DNA from: Laetiporus sulphureus 93-53
Taxonomy: Eukaryota > Basidiomycota > Agaricomycetes > Polyporales > Laetiporaceae
Assembly (NCBI RefSeq): GCF_001632365.1
Contig: NW_024468527.1
Coordinates: 390,440-454,439, forward strand
DNA: 64,000 bases
Direction: 5' to 3'
The translations under genes were made by a program, and so were the position numbers. The notes beneath the pieces were generated by a model. It ran no database searches, was not told the origin of the DNA, and saw only the letters and a program-made list of their open reading frames with translations. This document shows, in pieces, positions 36,601 to 46,476 of this stretch; within the stretch, counting starts at the first letter, position 1, and each line of letters begins with the position of its first letter.

Positions 36601-37261
36601 GGGTCTAGCGGGAATCGTCTCTAAGGAGGTATCGTGTCCCGAAGGTATGCTACGTGTCGTGGCGTAACTTTCATCTGCGTACTTGTCTGGATACGCGACG
36701 GATGGGGTGAGAAAGTCCGGCATCATCTTTTGAGAGTCGCTTATGGGCGGCGCATTCCATGGCGCATCGTGATTAGATTCTGGCGTGAGGACGCCTTCAG
36801 AGTCCTACAAAAGACGCAGAAAGGTCATTATATGCGCGCGTTTCTGCACGATAATAAACGTCTAGACTTACCGATACCTCCGTAAACGTCGTATCCTGCG
36901 ATACGCTCGTGTTCAGAGGCAAATCACTCATCTCAGGAGTGCACGTCAGCGCGGGCGTGTTCAGCACACCAACGGGAAACCCATTATCCTCAAATCCATG
37001 GTGCTCAAGCGCCGTCGGGAACATCCAGCCGACGCCCATGCCCATCTCAATGTCGCCCTGCTCAGCGTCGACGGCGCTGGCGCCCCGGTGCTGCGCCCGG
37101 ACGTGCAGCAGCTCGGGGAGCTGAGGTGGGTCGTCCGGCACAGACCCGGTCACGATGCGGCCTCCGGCGTCATCGCCGTGGGAGGAGACGGAGGAATTTG
37201 GCCATGCGCCGGGAAAAAAGGGTGTCGAGGTCTTGCGCCGCCAGAGGAGGGAGGGCGGCAT
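33653..37261 (-). CDS. large Ser/Pro-rich disordered protein
   Basis: Unknown function. ATG at 37259-37261 (MPPSLLWRRKTSTPFFPGAW), stop 33653-33655, three exons: to about 36870, then about 36804-35518, then 35458-33653; both introns are GT..AG. About 1,120 residues, almost entirely low-complexity (Ser, Pro, Thr, acidic), with many SP/TP sites. Islands of more ordered basic sequence are KLLVFGRMRKLGGRIVSLFG near 35620, ARRFSVSSVLTKSRMDALK near 35090 and SRRFSLSSVISRRAMRARSM near 34380. The last two are similar RRFS[VL]SSV elements that look like paired short linear motifs or kinase sites (RRxS). A signalling scaffold is a reasonable guess. Confidence 0.65.
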
Positions 37262-37762
37262 CGTTGACGATGAGGATGGGGAGAGGGAAGAGCAGGAGAG
37301 GGAGAGGGAGAGGGAGAGGGAGAGGGAATGCACCTGTGGTATGTGGATGAAAGTAACGGCGAACGAAAGAGAGCCACAGAAGAACGTAACGCGCTGGATA
37401 TGAGAGCATCTTAACTAAGAACGCAATAACCGCGACCGGCGGTGGTAACTTGCGAAGCGCGTCATCTGCCTTTCCCGGTGCAGAAATTGCCATATCCGGC
37501 AGTACCCATGCTCGATCGTGTGGCTACTTTGACAGCTCGGTAGTGGCACGATCGCAGTGAAATCAACCCCAAAATGACAATCCATGATCAGCCAATACAT
37601 ACAATACACTGCACGGAGATAGACATCATCTCGACTCATGTGTATCGCTCCTCGTCCGGCATCTAGCATACAGCACCCCAGCACCAGCCTTACCAGCAGC
37701 TGGAGGAGTTGAGCGCAGACCAGCACGACGCGCAAGGCGCAGCTGGTGCGACAGAGCGGCGC
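37262..37762. other. intergenic, promoter of disordered-protein gene and 3' end of AAT gene
   Basis: Apart from the microsatellite I see nothing beyond flanking regulatory sequence. Confidence 0.4.
37295..37327. repeat. GAGAGG hexanucleotide microsatellite
   Basis: About five tandem GAGAGG units. On the coding (minus) strand of the disordered-protein gene this is a CCTCTC pyrimidine tract 35-65 bp upstream of its ATG, so it may act as a fungal CT-rich core promoter element. Confidence 0.85.
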
Positions 37763-39346
37763 TCAGAGCTCGTTCTTGACAGCCTTGCTCACGCTCTCCG
37801 AGAAATAGTCGATGTTGTGCGCGTTCAGGCCCGCCATCGAGATACGTCCATCGGCGGTCATGTAGATGTGCGCCTTCTGCGCGAGCACTTGCGTCTGCGG
37901 TGTCGTCAAACCCGTGAAGCTGCACAAACGCGTGATCAATTTGAGGCACCTGCGCGACAGCCAACAGACACATACCTGAACATGCCGATCTGGCTCTTGA
38001 TGTGTCCCCACTCTCCCGGGGTCTTCAGCGCAACCAGGTTGTTATAGAGACGCTCACGCATCGAGATGATCCTGTCCGCCATGCCCTTCACCTCCGTCTC
38101 CCATTCTGAATACAGCTCCGGGCTGTTAAGAATCGCGCTCGCGATCCGTGCACCGTGCAGCGGGGGGTTCGAGTACATCGGGCGGATGACGATCTTCAGC
38201 TGGCTCTCCAGGCGCTTCTTCTCGTCCTCGTCCGCCGCGATCAGCGAGAACGCACCGACGCGCTCGCCGTAGAGACCCATGTTCTTCGCGAACGACTGCG
38301 CGAGCGCGACCTGCTGACCCTCTTTCACAAAGTGGCGTACCGGAAACGCATCGCGCGTCGTCGAGCCTGACGCGAAGCCCTGGTATGCCATGTCGAAGAA
38401 GGGGAAAAGCTGCTTCTCCGCGATGATCGAGGAGAGCTCGACCCACTGCTCCGGCGTCGGGTCTATACCTGTCGGGTTATGCGCGCACGCGTGAAGGAGC
38501 ACGATCGAGTTGACCGGCATGGCCTGCACGAACGTTCAGCATACTCACCACGGGGTATTTCGGGAACTGGCACGCACCTTGAGGTCCGCCTTCATGCCCT
38601 CAAAGTCGAGACCGACGGTCTTCTTGTCAAAGTAGCGATACTGCTTGACCTCGAGAGCCGAGTCGCGGAAGACGGCGGTGTGGTTGCCCCAGGAAGGGTT
38701 CGGAATGTAGATCGTCTTTGCATGGGGGAAGAAGCGCTGCAAGAAGGCACCGCCGATCCTGAGGGCACCCGTGCCCGAGATGGACTGCACGACTGCGACC
38801 TGTCTACCGCGTCAGACGCGCGCCTCCACGCATCTCACACGCGCAACTCACCGCGTTGCTGCTGAAGGGCTTGCTGTCCGCGCCATATGCGAGCTTGGCG
38901 GCGGCCTTGGTGAACTCTGGGAGGCCGCTGATGGGGAGGTATTCGTGGTCGGGGTTGGACGCGGTGATGAACTCCTCGGCCTTCTTCACGCTGCTGAGCA
39001 CGTAGGGTTTGCCATTGCCATCGCGATACGCGCCGACACCCAGGTTAATCTTGCGTGTGTCCTGGTCAGCCTTGAACGCCTCGGTGACGCCTGTGGGAAC
39101 GGGCACGCTGTGTGAGCATCACGGGCGATCGTCGGAGACAAATATATTGGAGTTGACGAGTGACGAGAACACATATGACCGTGTAGGACGTGGGGCGTGG
39201 CCTGAGGCTCGAAGTGCACGGCGAGATTACGCACCGAGAATAGGATCGGGCGGGCCAGCGGGGACGGCGGACCAGGTGGAAAGGGCGGCGGCGCGGCGGA
39301 CGTTGCTGGGGACAGCGCGGGCGATGGGGCGCGAGACGGCCTGCAT
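37763..39346 (-). CDS. AAT1: aspartate aminotransferase, mitochondrial
   Basis: PLP enzyme interconverting aspartate + 2-oxoglutarate and oxaloacetate + glutamate; part of the malate-aspartate shuttle. ATG at 39344-39346 starts an Arg/Ser/Ala-rich presequence ([20 protein letters not shown]) typical of matrix import. Then [80 protein letters not shown] (PLP ring Asn/Asp region), [10 protein letters not shown], and the Schiff-base Lys in [14 protein letters not shown], then PPLHGARI. The C-terminus is [21 protein letters not shown]. About five short introns. It is transcribed away from aspartyl-tRNA synthetase across a 254-bp gap. Confidence 0.94.
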
Positions 39347-39600
39347 TTTGAGGAGACGAGAGAGGGAAAATGGAGAGGGAAACGAGAGAGGGCGTGCGGG
39401 AGATGGAGGCGTTTGGCCAGCTCAAAAGGCAGGCGCTAGGACACGGAGCTAGAGCGGACCAGGGCGCCGAGTCCGCCCGGGAATGCTCTCCCATCACCCT
39501 AACCCCAGTTCAGCATCGCCCATCGATCGTCTCTGCACATCCACTTGCTGCTCGTATAAACCTCGAGTGCACCTCGCTAAATAACCCAGATACCATAGAC
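39347..39600. promoter_or_regulatory. 254-bp bidirectional promoter, AAT1 / DPS1
   Basis: The start codons of aspartate aminotransferase (leftward, 39346) and aspartyl-tRNA synthetase (rightward, 39601) are separated by 254 bp. The left part is purine-rich (gagagggaaaatggagaggg), i.e. CT-rich on the AAT1 strand. The right part is C-rich, with ctcgtataaacc at 39550-39561 as a TATA-like element about 40 bp before the DPS1 ATG. Confidence 0.6.
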
Positions 39601-41644
39601 ATGGCCGACGCAGAGCAGACGCAATCTCCCGCGGAGATCCCGTGAGCACCACTTCGTCAAATTTACCGATTGCTGATCGAAGAAACGTCCGTGTGCAGAC
39701 CAGCTGAGCAGGCCAGCGATGCCGCCAAAGGTCCGTCCAAGAGCGAGCTAAAGAAACGCGCAAAGGAGGCGGAAAAGGCTAAAAAGGCCGCAGAGAAGGC
39801 CGCACGTCAGGCTGAGCTCGACGCGCAAAAGGCTGCCGCGGAGGTCGTGAGTCGCGCGCTCCTCCTCTCTTGACCGTCCATTAAGCCCACCCGACCGCAG
39901 GACTTTGCCACCGAGTTTTATGGGAAGCTCCCGCTCAACCAGTCCCAGACGCGCCCCCGCCGGCCGCACACTCACATCGCCGATCTCAAGCCTGAGATGG
40001 ACGGCCAGCAGGTTCTCTTCCGCGCACGCATGCAGGCGTCCCGCGCCCAGGGCAGCAAGATGATCTTCTTCAACTTCCGCCAGCGCATCGACACCGTACA
40101 GGGCCTCCTCATCGTCTCCCCGGGAAAGGTCAGCAAGCAGATGTACAAGTGGGCCGACAGCCTCCAGCTCGAAAGCATCGTACTCGTCGAGGGCACTGTC
40201 AAGAAGGCCCCGGAGCTTATCAAGAGCGCGACGATTCAGGATGTCGAGGTTCACCTTTCGCAGGTGCGCGGGGACATATCTACCGCCTCATAGGTCACTC
40301 ATTCCCTCGTGAAATGCAGATCCACCTCATCTCTGGACTTACTGCTGTTTTGCCGTTCACGGTCGAGGATGCAGCGCGTCCAGAGACGGAGATTGTTGGG
40401 ACGGACGATGAAGTGCGGAACAAGCGCGTCCTCCTCGACACCCGTCTCAACAACCGTGTCGTCGACTTGCGGGTCAGTGATATTCCCAGCCACCCAGCTC
40501 TATTCATGTAGATGTATTCGCCTGTAGACACAAACAAACCAGGCCATCTTCAAGCTGCAACACGCCATCGGCATACTTTTCCGTGAATTCCTCGAGGGAC
40601 TGGGATTCACGGAGATTCACAGCCCGAAGCTCCAGGGCGCCGCAACGGAATCGGGCGCGTCTGTCTTCCAGGTCAGCTACTTCAAGGGTACGTCCCTTCA
40701 CCCCCAATCCTTCCATCCCTCCTCTTACACTTCTCTACCCCAGGCAAGGCCTTCCTCGCGCAATCGCCCCAGCTCGCAAAGCAAATGGCGATCGCGGCCG
40801 ACTTCGAGCGCGTGTACGAGATCGGGCCCGTCTTCCGCGCAGAGGAGAGCAACACGCACCGGCACATGACCGAGTTCATCGGGCTCGATCTCGAGATGGC
40901 CATCGAGGAGCACTACCACGAGGTCATGGAGCTGCTCGACTCGCTCTTCGTGCACATGTTCCGATCCCTGCGGCAGCGATACGCAAAGGAGATCGAGACC
41001 GTGCGCATACAGTTCCCTGCGGATGAGTTCAAGTGGCGCGAGGGCCCCGAGGGGACACTCAAGCTCAGTTTCAAGGAGGCGGTAGACTTGCTCGTCGAGG
41101 ATGGTGTGCCGAGGGAGAAGTTGGACGATATCAAGTGCGTGTGCGCGTGTTTGAGTTGAATATCCACAGGCTGATGCGTGCGGTGCAGCACTGAGAATGA
41201 GAAGCGCCTGGGGAGGATCGTCCGCCAGAAATATGATACCGACTACTTCATCATCGACAAGTTCCCCATGGCACTTCGGCCCTTCTACACCATGCCCGAC
41301 CCAAATGACCCGGTGCGTATCTCCCTCTTCCTTCCCCCGTCTCATGTGCTCACCATATACCCGCCCAGACGCTCTCCAACTCCTACGACTTCTTCATGCG
41401 CGGCGAGGAGATCCTCTCCGGTGCGCAGCGGGTGCACGACCCGGCGCTGCTCGAGGAGCAAATGCGCGCCAAGGGCGTCGACCCCGCGTCAATGAGCTAC
41501 TACGTCGACGCATTCCGGCTGGGCTGCCCGCCACACGGTGGAGGCGGAATCGGCCTCGAGCGCGTGCTCATGCTGTTCTTGAAGCTGAACAACATCCGCC
41601 GCGCATCGCTATTCCCGAGAGACCCCAAGCGGCTCGAGCCGTAG
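39601..41644 (+). CDS. DPS1: aspartyl-tRNA synthetase, cytoplasmic
   Basis: Class II aminoacyl-tRNA synthetase charging tRNA-Asp in the cytosol. ATG 39601 ([14 protein letters not shown]). After the first intron comes a Lys/Ala-rich helix ([19 protein letters not shown]), the tRNA-binding extension typical of fungal and animal cytosolic AspRS. Next the OB-fold anticodon domain ([29 protein letters not shown] segment, [15 protein letters not shown]). The catalytic core has motif 1 ([11 protein letters not shown]), [12 protein letters not shown], motif 2 ([17 protein letters not shown]) and motif 3 ([16 protein letters not shown]), ending [10 protein letters not shown], stop 41642-41644. Seven or so introns of about 50-70 nt. 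Length and motifs are complete. Confidence 0.95.
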
Positions 41645-41899
41645 GCGGGCGTATCTGTGCTAAGAAGGTGCTCGTGGCGGACGCGTACACGCAGTAGATG
41701 AGAATGTAATGATCTGAACCGGTGATGTAGTGAACCGTAAATTGCATTGTACCAGTGTCAGCCTCAATCGCAGTACTTGTCAGCTACGAGTCTGCAGTTC
41801 CAACACGCAAGACATCTCTTCCTGTTTTGATTCGTAGTCCTCCAACGCCCGGACCGCCACCCTACCCTCAGGACAAAGTGCGCCACACAATCGCCAATT

Positions 41900-42337
41900 A
41901 TGTATCTCCCCGACTACCCCTTTCCCCGCCGCTCACTCTGTCCCCCCGATGCACCCGAATGCGGCCCCGGGCCCACCATCGGCATCGCCGCCGACCCCGA
42001 TAAATTCCCGCCCACCACTGGCACGCCCATCTCACCGGGGCCCGCCATACAGAGCGCCAACGCCGCGCGCGAACTGAACCTCCTGGGCACGACGCGGAAT
42101 CTGGCCGCTGTCCTCCTCACAGCGGGCCTGCTCATCATTGCACTGGCTATCTACATTGCATTCGGGAGGTGGCCGAGGAAGAAGATTGAGGCGTGGAAGC
42201 GGCGTCGACATTTCACTCGCATGGAGGAAGAGAGACGACGCGAGCTCGCGAGCAGACCGGGTGAGGGAGAGAAGGAAGTCCCGCAGCTACCGAGGTCGGA
42301 CTCAAACCCGGAGGAGGATAAACTTGTATCCCCATGA
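41900..42337 (+). CDS. small single-pass membrane protein, unknown
   Basis: Intronless 145-residue frame from ATG 41900 to stop 42337. The N-terminal half is Pro/Gly-rich with CPPDAPECGPG, then one strong membrane helix (LAAVLLTAGLLIIALAIYIAF, about residues 88-108), followed by a basic stop-transfer cluster (RWPRKKIEAWKRRRH) and an acidic tail. There is no cleavable signal, so it is probably type III or I orientation with a cytosolic tail by the positive-inside rule. No family recognised. A 5' leader is short, as the gap to DPS1 is 255 bp. Confidence 0.6.
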   Translation: MYLPDYPFPRRSLCPPDAPECGPGPTIGIAADPDKFPPTTGTPISPGPAIQSANAARELNLLGTTRNLAAVLLTAGLLIIALAIYIAFGRWPRKKIEAWKRRRHFTRMEEERRRELASRPGEGEKEVPQLPRSDSNPEEDKLVSP

Positions 42338-42471
42338 GTGTAGAGTAGTGGTAGTTCGCTGCATCGGATTCAATGGAATCGACAAGACTCGATAACTAGG
42401 TGACCTTCCATATTGGGCATTACATTTTGTACATAAGGTTAGGGTTGGGACAGCGCAGGTGCCAAAAAAAA

Positions 42472-42644
42472 GGCCTGCCCAGCCCGAGGGCCGAAGCAGG
42501 ACAGGAAAATATTGAGACGGTGCATGAGCCGAAGCCCATACAAAACGCAGGGTCCCCCTGAGGACATGGTCGCCGTGCTATGAGAGGCCCCCACGGCCCA
42601 CACCCCCTGGTACATGAAGGGGGGGATGCCATCAAGGTAAGTAT
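42472..42644 (-). ncRNA. probable U1 spliceosomal snRNA
   Basis: Would base-pair with 5' splice sites in the U1 snRNP. On the minus strand the RNA starts ATACTTACCT at 42644, the universal U1 5' end complementary to 5' splice sites. The next GATGG (near 42631) can pair with CCGTC (near 42519), forming the closing helix seen in U1. Inside are a C-run/G-run stem (about 42624-42600), the stem GCCGTG..CACGGC, and a hairpin TATGGGC-TTCG-GCTCATG with a UUCG tetraloop. After the closing helix comes CAATATTTTCC, an imperfect Sm-like site, then a 3' stem CCTGTCC..GGGCAGG, as expected for stem-loop IV. Length about 171 nt fits. Doubts: the first loop does not match the usual U1-70K site, the Sm site lacks its G, and a T8 run follows. 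Confidence 0.6.
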
Positions 42645-42670
42645 GAGGTGTTCCAGCGGCTGGTGGCTTC

Positions 42671-42680
42671 ATTATAAAGT
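42671..42680 (-). promoter_or_regulatory. TATA-like box of the U1 snRNA gene
   Basis: The minus strand reads ACTTTATAAT, ending 26 nt before the ATACTTACC start, the normal TATA distance. Its position supports the RNA start chosen. Confidence 0.5.
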
Positions 42681-43026
42681 ATCCTGGGGTCGCGCACGGA
42701 CCAAGTAGTTAAGGGCAGGATCCGCTCAGCATGCAATGATTATTCGACTACACGTTCGGGCGAGGCGTGCATGGTTGTATCAATGAGAAGGGAAATGGGG
42801 AAATGACTTCCTGCGGGTAGATCTATGACACAAGTCCATAGCGAAGGGCGACAGGCAGATAGTATAGACAGAGATTGATGCAACAACATGGGCAGAACAG
42901 ATATTACACTATGCACTCCGACAGCTCCTCGTACACTATTCGTATGCTCAGTCCCCTTCGATAATGATACAATAAAGCAAACAAGAACTAACCGCTGCTG
43001 TGCAGCCGTGGCGACGGCAGCCGCTC

Positions 43027-45076
43027 TCATCGTCTCTCTCTCCGACTCTGCTGCCTGTCGGATCGCGACGGCGGCTGAGAGCCAACGATCACATTAGGGG
43101 GTATCGCACCTCTCTCCAAAGCAGCGGCAATGACTTCCGCAGGAAGGTCTATTTGTACTCCTTCCGAGTACGCGTATGCGTCAAGAGGCGAGTACGCAGG
43201 TGGCTCGCGATCTGACACAGTCAACTGATGCACCGCGCCCTGAGCACTATTGGCACTGTGAGCACCAGCGTTAAGAGCAGAAGAGCCCGAAGAAGCTAAC
43301 GCTTGCAGTCGGATGTCGCGCAAGTCGGGCGTGGGAGGCTCGGGGCTCATTGGAGAATCTGGTGGCGGGTGGACGTGAATCGCGAGCTCGGAACCTGCAC
43401 ACGAAGAGCGAGAGCCCGTGCGTGGGTGAGTGACGATATATGGCTGGGGGCGAGGCACGTTGAATTGGTTCGCACCTGCGCGTGCAGCGTCGCGAGAGTC
43501 TGACCGCGAGGAGCCGGAATCGGAGGACCATTCGCCGTCGCCGTCGGCTGGGGCAGACTCGCGGGCATCGGCACTTTGGGTCGGTGAGGAAGGTATATTA
43601 GCATTAGGAGGTGCGTGGAAGGACATATCAGTGGGGGATAGGTACCTCCGGTGTGCTGACGACGCGTTGTGCGCGCCACTGTTCTCGCCCTCCTCCTCGA
43701 TCGGCGTAATTGGCGGTGGCGGGGTCTCAGGTGGACTGGGCGACGTGACCGGGCTGCCCGGCAGTGGTGCAGGACCAATTGGAGTGGCGGTGGAAAGCGC
43801 ACTTCTCGGTCTCCGGGAGCGGTGGGAACCTCTCGAACGAGATGAGCCTTGCGGTGGGCTTCGAGGAGAGGCAACTCCACTGTGTATGGGCATGATGTCG
43901 CCGCCGGCGGCCAACAGTAAACTCCCGCGCTCGCTGCCGTATGGTGGAGGTGGTGCAAGGGTACCAACACTTGGTGCTAGCCCCCACTTCTTCACGTTCG
44001 CCTCGATGAAAACGAAGCCGGACTGGCCCAAATTGACATGAACACTGCATGGGCCATCGGAACCTACAGTCGGAAACAGATTCCAGTTGTTTAGTCCAAT
44101 GTAAGCGTCCTCCGTCTTCCGGCCGTTTCTTGTGAAGAACACCGTGCCCGTGCGTGGACGATATCCCACGCCTAACACATCGCCTTCTTTCAATTGAGAG
44201 CCGCACGGTGTTGCTGTGAACGGCCAATTGTGAGACTTGTCACCATTCGAATGGTATGCCACTGAGAATCGGCAAAGGCCTGGAAGCCTAAACGAGGGGT
44301 ATGGCTTCGTCGCGAGTCCGACCGCGACATTGGTGGTTTCCGGTAGATCGAACATCTTCACTTCCCAATAATAGACTTCGTTAAGCTTTGGCAAAGGAAG
44401 GTTGGACTGGACAGAAGTGGCTGAGGATGGGTCTGGAAGAAAAGTGATCTCCGTACGGGCGTGAACAAGCATCGAGTTCATCGCCTCGAAGTCCGGCTCG
44501 AAGGACCAAGCCGAAACACCTTTCTCTTGGATGGAAAGAAATTGCGACAAGGTGATATCAGTCGGCATCGAATTTGGCGGGTACTGCATTTGGTACTCTG
44601 TGAAAGAGCGGAAGAAGAGAATAAGTATACTCGGCGATCATGATGGAGATCAGCACCGCACCCTTGGACCGTAGATACGCACGGCGCTCGCCCTCGGACA
44701 CCGTTTCCAGCCAGCGCGATTCGACACCTTCAAAGCCACCTTCGCCCTCTATGAGATCTTCGCGGCTCATGTCAATCGGGCCGTCGTTGTCTCGCAGCAT
44801 GATACCGCGCCGCCGGCGGAGTAGAATGACGCATGCTAGGAAGACGAGGAGAAGAAAGAGAAACGTCGATAGCACAATGACCAGAGGCAGCAGAATGTAG
44901 AAAGCGTCGTGTGACCCGCCATTCGAGGGGCTACCTTCGTCGGGAAGGTCGAAAGTCAAATCTGCGGTACGGAGGAGCGTATCGCGTAAGGCGTCAATGC
45001 CTACTGAGAGGACGTCGGCAGTACCATCGAATGGGGTGTGGCCGCGGTCGAGCGTGAAGTGTTCCGACGTGCCCAT
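43027..45076 (-). CDS. SSH4: SPRY-domain endosomal ubiquitin-ligase adaptor, Ssh4-like
   Basis: Membrane-anchored adaptor that in yeast recruits the Rsp5 ubiquitin ligase to cargo at endosomes and the vacuole. ATG 45074-45076. Exon 1 gives a luminal N-terminus, one membrane helix (FYILLPLVIVLSTFLFLLLV, near 44880) and RRRRG. Splicing after LRSK (donor gtgcggtg, about 44671) joins EYQMQYPPNSMPTDITLSQF and IQEKGVSAWSFEPDFEA, the Ssh4 family signature. The SPRY domain follows (VYYWEVKMFD, NVAVGLATKPYPSFRLPG, DVLGVGYRPRTGTVFFTRNG). The long disordered tail ends with EPPAYSPLDAYAY near 43190, a PPxY motif for Rsp5 WW domains, and stop at 43027-43029. One intron only. Confidence 0.88.
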
Positions 45077-45536
45077 CGTCTGAAAGGCTGGGGGAGATGA
45101 ACAGACGGTTAGTAAAGAGAGAACGGAGATGGCAGCACTGGTAGTCGTGGGGGTGAACGGTCTGAACCGATACGCACCGGGCGGGTCACGTTCTCCTTTC
45201 CGGAGGCGCTGCCTATCCTCGGCCTCAAAACTCCCGAATCCTCCGGTATGCCTCCGGAGCTACTTAGTCATCACAGCCATAGTCTGTTTCACTTCATACT
45301 CTTTCTTTCCCTGTACGACAGCAGGTCGAGTGCAGATTTGCCGTTACTTACACTTTGAATTTGATGAACTTTGATGCATGAAATACTGGATGGTGCAGTG
45401 CATAGTCCAAAGTGAGAGATATAGAATCTAAGCAGTGTTTATGCACCATTTACATCAGAGCAGGCAGCAGAAGGTGCCTTTCCTCTGCTAAACCACTCCT
45501 TTCTCACTTCCCTGTGGTCATGAACACAGCATGCCT
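45077..45536. other. intergenic upstream of SSH4
   Basis: Promoter side of SSH4 and left flank of the inverted-repeat element. No gene seen. Confidence 0.4.
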
Positions 45537-46144
45537 GACCCAGTTTGTGGACCATTGCATGATTGCAGGGTCACAATTTCTTCGCACACAGCTTTCAAAA
45601 ATCAAAAATCCAAAAAACCACAGCACCCAGTATTCCCGCGTGGTCCCCCACCGTGGTACTAACTGGGCGGCGCTCTGGTTAACTGCGCAGATCGGTGCTT
45701 TCAGAGTCCTATGGCCGTGGATGTAAGCTTTGCTTCCAGCTGTTCTATAAACCTGATCTTTCACATCTGCACATTTTGGAGTTGATAACCTTTTTAACCT
45801 CATACTCTAGTTCACCTTGATCTTCACTGGTAGAGAGCCTTTCTTCCAGGGTTTGGTACATCTGCAGTATTTTATATCAACTTCACTGGCTGAGTACAGG
45901 CTTGCCTTTTTTGAAATGATGGAAAATGATTTAGAAGATCCAAAAGCAAAATGTACATCCATGGCCATAGGAACCTGAAAGCACCGCATCCCATCCGATC
46001 TGCTCAGTTAACCAGAGTGCCGCCCAGTTAGTACCACGCGGGAATCCTGGGTGCCGTGGGTTTTTGATTTTTGATTTTTGAAAGCTGTGTGTTCGGAAGA
46101 AATTGCGACCCTGCAATCATACAATGGTCCACAAACTGGATCAA
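45537..46144. mobile_element. fold-back element: long inverted repeat with 229-bp spacer
   Basis: Left arm 45537-45724 and right arm 45954-46144 are inverted copies, about 85-90% identical by eye. Shared stretches include ccagtttgtggaccattg, tgattgcagggtc, gctttcaaaaatcaaaaatc, taactgggcggc and ctctggttaactg. The left arm has an extra 12-bp insertion (cccccaccgtgg) and the right arm has an extra gatgggat-like stretch. The 229-bp spacer (45725-45953) is AT-richer and codes for nothing clear. No target-site duplication could be fixed. The form suggests a MITE or fold-back element, or two inverted copies of one short element. It sits in the SSH4/SNF4 intergenic region, about 330 bp before the SNF4 start. 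Confidence 0.75.
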
Positions 46145-46476
46145 TACCCCATTCTTACCTTCTTTTGATCGAAAACTTTGATGGTAATTCCTTGCGGATT
46201 CTGTGGTGCTTTCTTACAGGTTTTTGACAGAATTTTTGAATTAGTATTTCTGACAGCAATGAAATAAATATAAATGTTTTACCACTATTAAATTATCTAC
46301 TAAGTTGAATTTCATTCACCATTCTTATGTCAAATAATTAAGAGGTTCTATTATTATTTCAAGCTATGCAGCGGGCCCGATGCCTTATTGTACTCGCCCG
46401 GCACCTTGCCTCATTGCACCTGCTAACCGCTTGATCTGCTGCCACTCCGCTGTATGGCTGGCGCCTGACCCTGACG
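46145..46476. other. AT-rich stretch before SNF4
   Basis: 46190-46360 is far richer in A+T than the rest of the window (runs such as gaaataaatataaatg, ttaaattatctac), then composition changes abruptly near 46370. It may be TE-derived sequence belonging with the fold-back element; the SNF4 promoter must lie in or next to it. Confidence 0.45.

Larger units (their letters stand above)
42338..43026. other. convergent intergenic region containing the U1 gene
   Basis: Apart from the probable U1 gene and its TATA box, the stretch holds the 3' ends of the small membrane-protein gene and SSH4. The remainder (42681-43026) shows nothing. Confidence 0.4.

Noticed and set aside
37150..37350. Frames with Ser-Leu or Pro-Ser repeats around 37300
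   Set aside because: They are translations of the GAGAGG microsatellite.
42439..42672. Leftward open frame over the U1 candidate
   Set aside because: No protein character, non-coding RNA features fit better, and the ATG lies upstream of the predicted RNA start.
45807..45989. Leftward frame inside the fold-back spacer
   Set aside because: Short, no homology or splice context, and located within repeat-derived sequence.
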